From Neurospora intermedia (lineage: Eukaryota; Ascomycota; Sordariomycetes; Sordariales; Sordariaceae), in the NCBI GenBank assembly GCA_037102815.1, contig BTPP01000006.1, forward strand, positions 3,224,001 through 3,288,000: a stretch of 64,000 bases of DNA, read 5' to 3'. Shown here piece by piece: positions 57,894-64,000 of this stretch; positions within the stretch are counted from its first letter, which is position 1; every line of letters begins with the position of its first letter. The notes beneath the pieces were generated by a model. The model was not told the DNA's origin. It saw only the letters and a program-made list of their open reading frames with translations, and made no database searches. The translations under genes were made by a program, and so were the position numbers.

Positions 57894-57900
57894 TATAAAA
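57894..57900 (+). promoter_or_regulatory. TATA box of cluster gene 5
   Basis: TATAAAA within AGATATAAAAT, 147 bp before the ATG at 58,041, matching the context and distance before gene 4. Confidence 0.7.
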
Positions 57901-58040
57901 TGTCTCTTCCACCAGCCCTTCTCTCTCGGTTCCAATCCTCATCACCATCCCCCTCGAAGATTTACCTCCAAGATCTTCACCAGCAAAAGGCATACCTCCA
58001 AGTCTTGCCTTAACACCGAAAATCTTCAACAGCCGGCAGG

Positions 58041-58820
58041 ATGATGCACAAGATTATTTCCCTTTTCGTGGCCTTCTTGGCTACTTTCGGCTTAGCCCAG
58101 GAGCTTACGACCTCAATCATCAAGGCCGTACCCTCTTCTCTCGGTCCTCGCTCTCCCGTTGACACTCCCGGCGCTCACATCAACAACAAGCGTCAATCTT
58201 CTGGTTCAGGTTCTCTCTTCGACGTGACCCCTCACTCCTTCTTCTCGTCCTCGATCGGAGTTCTCGGCTGCAAAATCAACACCAACCGCGTAGCCTACTG
58301 GCCCGACGAAGTCGACTGCGACAACCTCTGCGTCAAGCTCACCAACGTCACCGCCGGCCGCAGCGTCACTCTCCTGCGCATCGACCACTCCGGCGGCGCC
58401 CACGACATCAGCTATGATGCATGGAACTACCTCGCCACAGGCCATCCCGCAGCACCTGGCACCGCCATCGCCGGAGGCGCCATGGGTGAGGTTCACTATC
58501 AGTACCTTCCAGCGGACAACTGCAAATCTCTAATCACCGATGGCTCCGGCAAACTGCCGCTTATGGGCGCTAACTCCATGAACTTTCTGTCGTCTTGTCT
58601 CTCTCGCGATACTTGGGTGGGAAGGAACTACCAGCTTTGGAACATCAATGATTCTTTGTGCCACAAGGGATATGATGAGAAGTGTACCTTGGCTGCTGGT
58701 GCCAATCAGGCTACTTGTCCGCATGCCTTGGGTAGCGGTGCTGCGGTCTCGATCACTAACCCGACTGATCACAAGGTCATGAACATTGAGTACCCGACTG
58801 GAAAGGAGGTTCCTGCTTAG
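58041..58820 (+). CDS. Secreted eight-cysteine DPBB-like protein, paralog 5
   Basis: Intronless, 259 residues, starting at the first of two ATGs placed in tandem (ATGATG). The signal peptide is about residues 1-20 (IISLFVAFLATFGLAQ). A pro-like linker of about 33 residues ends in NNKRQSSGSG; KR is a candidate Kex2 cleavage site. The core is VTPHSFFSSSIGVLGCK (DKYSSSV in most others is changed here), then NRVAYWPDEVDCDNLCVKL, GAHDISYDAWNYLATGHP, NCKSLITDGSGKLP, LCHKGYDEKC and DHKVMNIEYPTGKEVPA. Eight cysteines align. Two extra residues (VT) precede AGRSVTLL. Probably processed and secreted; activity unknown. Confidence 0.92.
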   Translation: MMHKIISLFVAFLATFGLAQELTTSIIKAVPSSLGPRSPVDTPGAHINNKRQSSGSGSLFDVTPHSFFSSSIGVLGCKINTNRVAYWPDEVDCDNLCVKLTNVTAGRSVTLLRIDHSGGAHDISYDAWNYLATGHPAAPGTAIAGGAMGEVHYQYLPADNCKSLITDGSGKLPLMGANSMNFLSSCLSRDTWVGRNYQLWNINDSLCHKGYDEKCTLAAGANQATCPHALGSGAAVSITNPTDHKVMNIEYPTGKEVPA

Positions 58821-59907
58821 TTCGGAACTCGATAAATGCGGCACGTGCCTGCTGGGATGGCTTGTGGTGGGCCCTCGACCTTCGACCCTTTCGCACCTCT
58901 ATCCGCAGCACTCATTTCCCCCTTTACTTGCACGGTTTCTCTTTTAGAAGGCACAACGGTACGTAGCGACAACGAGACTTGGTGGTAGAGACGTGGTTTG
59001 GAATGGAGTTCAGCATGGAAGCATCGATTTGTCTTAGCGGGCGTTGGAACAGGAGAAGAATGTGCAATAGATCACATCACACATCTGGACAACGGTTAAA
59101 GATGATGGAAAGAAGGGAGAAATGGGAATACATGATGATGCCTCGAAGCCAGGAAAGCCAAAGACAGGTTAGACAAATAGTGACTGCATTGCTGCCGATA
59201 GAACATCAAAACCAGACCATTGCAGCTCCAAGTTATCCGTTAATTGACACACCTCTACCATTCTTTCCCTGCTTGGCGAGTGCCATGACCAACTCCACTA
59301 AACCACTCTGGATTCCCCTCCTTCTTGCTTTTGCTTCTGGGCATGTTATGCTGTACATGTGTGAGCTTTCTAGAAGGACCACGTACATGCCGATTGCGTG
59401 CTGAATTGAGTCTTGGTGCATCTGCGAGCAAGATTGCCCATTGGGTATTATTCCTGACCAACAACCTTGGGGGTAGCGAGCAGATTTCCAGGGAGGAGGG
59501 GATGCATCCCAATTCGCAATCTGCCTGGATACGATGGGACTGGCGCTCACAAGGCCATACAGATCACACAGAAGACCACCCCGGCGGCACCCGCTCACTA
59601 GGTGGCCCTCTAAAATACTCTGGCTACAACACAGCCAACGTGTTCATCGAAGAGCACGTTCTGGACATCAGAACCTGTTCATGTTTCGTTGACTCTACTT
59701 CTACCCCTATACCGTCTTCGTCCAATCCGTCTCCATTTTGTGAGCCGTGATAGCCTCTACCACTAGTCACAATCGCGTGAAATCGTGCCCACCCACCACT
59801 AAATTATCGCTGCTGTATTCCATGCTCTATATGTGTCTTTCATTCTCCATATCAGGCCTCCACAAGGTAGATGTACCAAGTCCACGTCAACGCGCAGCCC
59901 AACTCTC
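58821..59907. other. Intergenic, no supported gene
   Basis: Between the stops of paralog 5 (plus) and the kinase gene (minus). Frames of up to 141 codons overlap on both strands without recognisable features. Confidence 0.55.
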
Positions 59908-61343
59908 TCAACGAGCGTTTAGTTCGGTGCAGTCGTCGCGTATGACACAGAGCTCCCATATGAGGAGCCCGCAGGCAACAGCATGTAGAATCACATCTTG
60001 TCCGACTTCAATGCCATAGGACAATTTATGATTCAATTCCATGATCCAATATCCTGCCCAAGTCCTTATTTGCCAGTCAGACGGCTGGCTCAATAGGGAG
60101 ACTTTGCCACGAAGCGCATAATCAGCAATAACCTCGGCTGACTTGGTGTTGTAAACGCGTATGCGTTCTCGGATGGCATCATGATTGTCATCAGACCGGT
60201 TTCGCTGGAGACATCGATCTATGAGAGTCGCCTCGGGTATGTCGAGGACAATGACCTTGCTGATGGGACCGATGGTCCGCTCAAAGTATTGAGCTGACGC
60301 GACAGCACGAGGAAATCCTGGATTGAAAACAAGGGGTCAATACGAGTCACAGCAGACGTTGTTCGAGTGGAAAATGCTCACGTACCGTCAAGAAGATAGG
60401 TGTGGATAGGCCCGGTTGCGCTGCGGATCCTTGTGCCGATGTAGTCCTTGATGAGACCGACTGTCATCTCCGGATCGCCGATTGCGCCTTTTGCAAGATT
60501 GGCTTTGAGGACTTCGGCATACGGGCTGTCGGGTCGCTGTGCCTCGCTACGCAAGATGTCTCCAATAGCAATGTGCATAACGCCGCCATCCAGCTTGGCC
60601 CATGTTGCGCAGATGGTGGATTTCCCCGAGCCTGGTCCGCCGAGAACAGCAAAAAACCTGGGTTTGTGACGAGGATTCGTGGTCTTTGTAGCGGTACGCA
60701 GTATGCTCACTTTGGATACGTAAGCTTGTATCATTGGAAAGGCTCGCCATTGGTCCTCGGCCGACATTGATTGGAACTTTTCAAATATGTGATCAGGGTT
60801 AGCAGTAAAAAATTGTTCGATATCGACTCTTGAGTGCTTGTAGGCTATGATCATGTGGTCGTAGAAGTGCTGCATCAAGGTGATGGTACCCGAAGATCCA
60901 ACGTCTGTCGCTTTTGATCCCACTACTTGCAAGGGCACCTCGAGTGCGTCCTTGAACGATGTGAGTTCTTGTGGTTGTCGGGGCACCACCGTCCACGAGT
61001 TTTGTGCCTCCAAATGATTGATGCGCTGTTGAATGGCAGTGAGGATTTCAGGTTGCGACCCATTTGACTTGCGACGCTGTTCCTTTGCTTCATCTTTCGT
61101 GGATATCTCCTCAGCAATCTGCTCTTTGGAGCCCCCGGGAGTTGAAGACTGGGGCACAGGTAGCAATGCTGGTTGCAGGGGCGACGGGGTACGCGCGGGT
61201 GTCGTTACTTGGATCGGTTCTCGCACGGGGAGCTCCTTCGTGTAGTCGGGCACCAAATCTTCGGGAGGTAGAAGTTCGCGCCCGATCCTTCGAGGATTCT
61301 CGCGACATCTACGAACGTTCTCGACGAGTTGACGAGCCGACAT
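59908..61343 (-). CDS. Adenylate/UMP-CMP-kinase-like P-loop protein
   Basis: Two coding exons, 61,343-60,386 and 60,317-59,908 (455 residues), with a GTACGT donor and ATCCAG acceptor; the splice rebuilds LLDGFPRAVASAQYFE. The ATG at 61,343 has an ideal context (GCCGCCATG). Residues 1-230 are a long N-terminal extension, Pro/Lys/Glu-rich and partly disordered, absent from ordinary nucleotide kinases. The kinase part has the P-loop GGPGSGKST (about 234-242), an NMP-binding block with GDILRSEAQ, LLDGFPR (317-323), DRCLQRNRSDDNHDAIRERI (short lid) and VYNTKSAEVIADY. These are the marks of the adenylate/UMP-CMP kinase family, which phosphorylates nucleoside monophosphates from ATP. After it is a C-terminal tail of about 55 residues of unknown role. 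Substrate preference is not assignable. Confidence 0.88.
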
Positions 61344-61408
61344 GGCGGCGACCTGGGGCGTCTTCCTGGCTCGGCTGAACTGGGATGGCAGATAACTCTC
61401 CAAGTACT

Positions 61409-61497
61409 CTTGTAGGGAGAATAGAAATTAGTACTATTGTTGCCGAGATGATAATTCGGTAATGGACATGCTCGGGACGTGATGATGGTGCACTTAC
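61409..61497 (-). other. 5'UTR intron of the kinase gene
   Basis: On the minus strand a GTAAGT donor (61,497) and a CTACAAG acceptor (61,409) define 89 nt, with TACTAAT as branch point. None of the three upstream frames joins productively to the kinase frame across this intron (each meets a stop or changes frame), so it is interpreted as lying in the leader, upstream of the ATG at 61,343. Confidence 0.6.
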
Positions 61498-62100
61498 ATT
61501 GAATCAGAAGAAATAACAAGAAGTGAGGAGGTTTTAGCACCGAGGTTGGGGCTAGATGAGTGGTGAAGGCTCGGAAAGTAGGTAGTCGATGTTCTTGGGA
61601 TGGGGAAGATGAGCAGGGGGGAGAACCGAGCTTCATTGGGAGGCCGGGGACTGGAGAGGAATTGAACGAAAAGTTTCAATTAGTTGTGGCAGACGGGAGG
61701 GAGGTGCAAGAGTGGATGGGCCACAGAGCCGGGCAGGCAGACGGCTAAGCGGAAATTGCTAGATTGGATGGCAGTTGCCGTCATCGAGCCTTCCTTGCTC
61801 CCGCCGTGAAGGATTGCAAATTCGTCGGCAGCTGTGAGCACGGAAAGGATTCTTCGAGCGTCAGTTCAATAACTGAAGGGAAGAACCTCCATTGCATGAC
61901 AGAGTTGGGATTTCGCTCGGTTGCCGGTGATCCCATTCATGTCAACAGCGCGCTGTACGATGACTTCCATCCATCGATGTGCCATGCATTCATACAGGAT
62001 GATGCCATCTCAGGCAACTGGCCTCCCATCCCGCCGGGCGGTACTCACTGACTCAAACTCCCAATTCCATCACTCCATCTCAGGAAGCCCTAGATTATCT
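61498..62100. other. Kinase leader and intergenic DNA
   Basis: The 5' flank of the kinase gene and the 3' side of the methyltransferase gene, both on the minus strand. No other gene supported. Confidence 0.55.
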
Positions 62101-63249
62101 CTACTGCCCCTCCGCCGGTTTCCTCCCATAAATCACCTTCACCGTATAGTAACTCAGACTCCTCACGTCCCTAATCGCTCTCCTCATCCTATCCACCAAC
62201 TCACTCACCTCCTCCCTACTCCATCCCAACACTTGTCCCATCGGATACACCGCAAACCCATCCAAGCTCTGATCAATGTAATGCCAATTCAACAACCCCA
62301 CCTGCTTCAGCTTCCTGTCCTTTGCCCACGCCCCAATCGGCACCTTGTAGCTCTTGTGCACCATCTCTGTAAACCCTTGCTCCTTCATCAACCGTTCCAT
62401 CGTCCCATCTCTTCCAATCCGCATGGTACGACCCGTCTTGTCCCCCACAGCCCAGAAGAGTTGACACCACGTTTTGAAGACGTGGTCTGGATTATTCTGA
62501 ACTTTGGGGTTCTCCGATAAGGTCTCAATGTCGATTTCAATGTTTTGGAACCAGCCGCCTGGTTTCAGGTGCTTGTAGGCCTGCCGGTAGAGCTTGGCCC
62601 AGTCGTCGATGCCGCCGTAGAGAAAGCGGCAGTGGATCAAGTCAAAGTGGTTGGGTTCAAACGTCCAGTCGAGCTGGGCGTCATCGATCTGGAATGACAC
62701 GTTGGGTGGCGCAAAGGCGGGTTGTACGGCGGAAATGTCGGTGCCGATCACGGAGGCCGAGGGAAACTCGGTGGCAATGTCGATGGCCCAGTTGCCGGTG
62801 CCGGTGCCGATGTCCAAGATGGTTTGCGGGTTGGAGATGGGTACGAGGTAGAGTTTGTTGGAGAAGAGGATGAGCATGTATTCGTGGCTGGGATATATCA
62901 GTCTTTGGGCCTTGGGAAGAGCAGAAAGGGGAAACGCACGCTAGGTCGTAGCCTTGAAGGTGTTGTTCGTCTACAGGAAAGATGTACTCTGTTGTTTTGG
63001 ATGCTTGATATAGACGGCCATGCACGTCGCGGTATTCGTAGATGCTGGTCGTGACAGATTGTGTTGAGCCGTAAAGGGTCTCGGCATCTCTGATGGACTC
63101 ACTGTCGTCGAGGTTGAGATCGCCAACCACATCATGGTCCTGTTTATGAAGGCATCATTAATGCTTTTAATGGTCCCAGTGGGTGGTTCTAAAAGCGAGT
63201 TAATGAAACTTACAACCTGTATTGGCTCTACCGCCGATCCCGCTGCCAT
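62101..63249 (-). CDS. SAM-dependent methyltransferase (LaeA-like/TAM type)
   Basis: Three exons, 63,249-63,214, 63,139-62,940 and 62,887-62,101, give 340 residues. Introns are 74 and 52 nt, with GTAAGT and GTGCGT donors and CAG acceptors. Exon 1 encodes only 12 residues. Motif I is ILDIGTGTGNWAIDIA (about 102-117), followed by VIGTDISAVQP (motif post I), FDLIHCRFLYGGIDDW and LKPGGWFQNIEID. This layout, with the IYEYRDVHGRLYQ block before the domain, matches the large fungal family that includes the secondary-metabolism regulator LaeA and its many relatives. Most family members are paralogs of unknown substrate, so a global regulatory role should not be assumed. No targeting signal is visible. 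Confidence 0.93.
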
Positions 63250-63667
63250 TGTTTGGTAATGTTCTTCCTGCTCTTGATGTCCAGTCCCGACGACTTCTTC
63301 AGTTCTCGTTCTGCTCAGAGTTTGTGTAGAAAATGGTCAAGCTAAAATCGCATGAGATCACGAGAAAAGAGAAGAATAATTCGACCCCAAACATCCTGGC
63401 CCGCACCTCTTAAGCATCCTTCGGCTGTTACACCGATCGTCATACAACCCTCATTTCCAACCCTCTCAGTCTTCCGTGCCACGTGCTCGCATCTTCATGT
63501 TGACAACGGTTCAGTGCGACGCTCCCATGCGCGATCCCAGTATGAGGAAACATCGATTCGATTCGCTCAATTGCCTATGTATGGTGACCACGGCATTTGT
63601 GCAAATTGTGCGGTGAACAACACATCGAGGGCTACCAAATAACTCTCCTTGCTGCTTTCGGGCCAAA
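63250..63667. other. Intergenic, promoter of the methyltransferase
   Basis: 418 bp between the methyltransferase start and the stop of the edge gene. No gene supported. Confidence 0.6.
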
Positions 63668-64000
63668 TCATCGGCTTGCATGGCCATAAACGTATGCCTT
63701 GCATTCCCAACACCAAGATACATGATTAGGAGCAGTATCTCTAGGGTGGTTCGCGTCCCCATCCACATTGTTCGAATACTGGAATGGCCTTTCCGCTCCT
63801 TTCACCCTCGGCAACCAATAATCAGGTCCATACCCCCTGCCCTCCTTCATCCCCCTCCGCCAAGTCAGCAACTCGTTGTTCCTCTCGCCCATATCCACCT
63901 CATCTTTAACGGCCTTCAAGCTCATCCCCAGAATCTGCTTCTCCCATAAAATCTTCCACTCTTCCAGCGTCACCTCAGATCTCTCCTTTTCGAAAGCCTT
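63668..64000 (-). CDS. C-terminal part of an unidentified protein (runs off edge)
   Basis: An open minus-strand frame of 110 codons reaches the right end of the window without a start, so this is the 3' part of a gene whose 5' end lies outside. The visible part begins KAFEKERSEVTLEEWKILWEKQ and continues with a charged, Trp-rich segment (LLTWRRGMKEGRGYGPDYWLPRVKG). The last 40 residues look less constrained, so an unrecognised intron near 63,800 is possible. Family not recognised. Confidence 0.6.
   Translation of the reverse strand, partial: KAFEKERSEVTLEEWKILWEKQILGMSLKAVKDEVDMGERNNELLTWRRGMKEGRGYGPDYWLPRVKGAERPFQYSNNVDGDANHPRDTAPNHVSWCWECKAYVYGHASR

Larger units (their letters stand above)
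56581..58040. other. Intergenic between paralogs 4 and 5
   Basis: About 1.46 kb. It contains a consensus intron at 57,615-57,672 (reported separately) and the TATA box of paralog 5. A minus-strand frame at 57,389-57,634 (81 codons, ATG start) has somewhat protein-like sequence but no recognisable family, so it is not called as a gene. Confidence 0.5.

Noticed and set aside
49282-58820. Assignment of the five paralogs to cerato-platanins
   Set aside because: Cerato-platanins are also small secreted double-psi-barrel proteins, but they are about 120-140 residues with four cysteines and different signature blocks; the family here has eight cysteines and a longer C-terminal part.
62101-63249. 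Naming the methyltransferase LaeA
   Set aside because: The family has many paralogs with the same motifs; sequence by eye cannot establish orthology, and no metabolite cluster is adjacent.

Overview
The window comes from the nuclear genome of a filamentous ascomycete, most likely a sordariomycete. The evidence is short GT-AG introns of roughly 50-105 nt with CTAAC-type branch points, single-gene transcription units, an intron-bearing tRNA-Pro, secreted protein families typical of Pezizomycotina, and a large block of repeat-induced point mutation (RIP). Species was not determined.

Left part (1 to about 25.9 kb): a RIP-degraded, TA-rich, gene-free compartment. CA and TG are almost absent while CG persists, which is the RIP pattern. 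It holds at least two minus-strand Ty3/gypsy-type LTR retrotransposon fossils (about 2.9-10.8 kb and about 12.07-19.25 kb, the second with recognisable LTRs), a stray LTR-like copy near 2.1-2.4 kb, tandem duplications (19.6-20.9 kb), two minisatellites (21.1-21.5 and 21.7-22.8 kb), a very AT-rich tract (22.9-23.8 kb) and a decayed coding stretch on the plus strand (about 23.9-25.6 kb). Composition switches abruptly to ordinary genomic DNA near 25.93 kb, and a tRNA-Pro(AGG) gene lies 1 kb further on.

Middle part (27-48.5 kb): sparse single-copy genes. These are a three-exon FAD-dependent aromatic-type monooxygenase, a small secreted cysteine-containing protein, a possible 79-residue CxxC/CxxC protein, a 685-residue ankyrin-repeat protein, a secreted DUF1996 protein converging on an M20-family amidohydrolase, and a Nudix hydrolase divergent from the amidohydrolase. 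Long stretches between them show no supportable gene.

Right part (49-64 kb): the most notable region, five paralogous genes within 9.6 kb (49,282; 52,704; 54,654; 55,807; 58,041 as start codons; strands +,-,-,+,+). All encode secreted proteins with the same eight conserved cysteines and a block resembling the double-psi beta-barrel (expansin/RlpA-like) fold. Each is intronless in its coding region and has a TATAAA-type box about 147-170 bp before the ATG, so the cluster looks like an expanding, individually transcribed family. It is followed by an adenylate/UMP-kinase-like P-loop protein with a long N-terminal extension and a 5'UTR intron, a three-exon LaeA-like SAM methyltransferase, and a gene running off the right edge.
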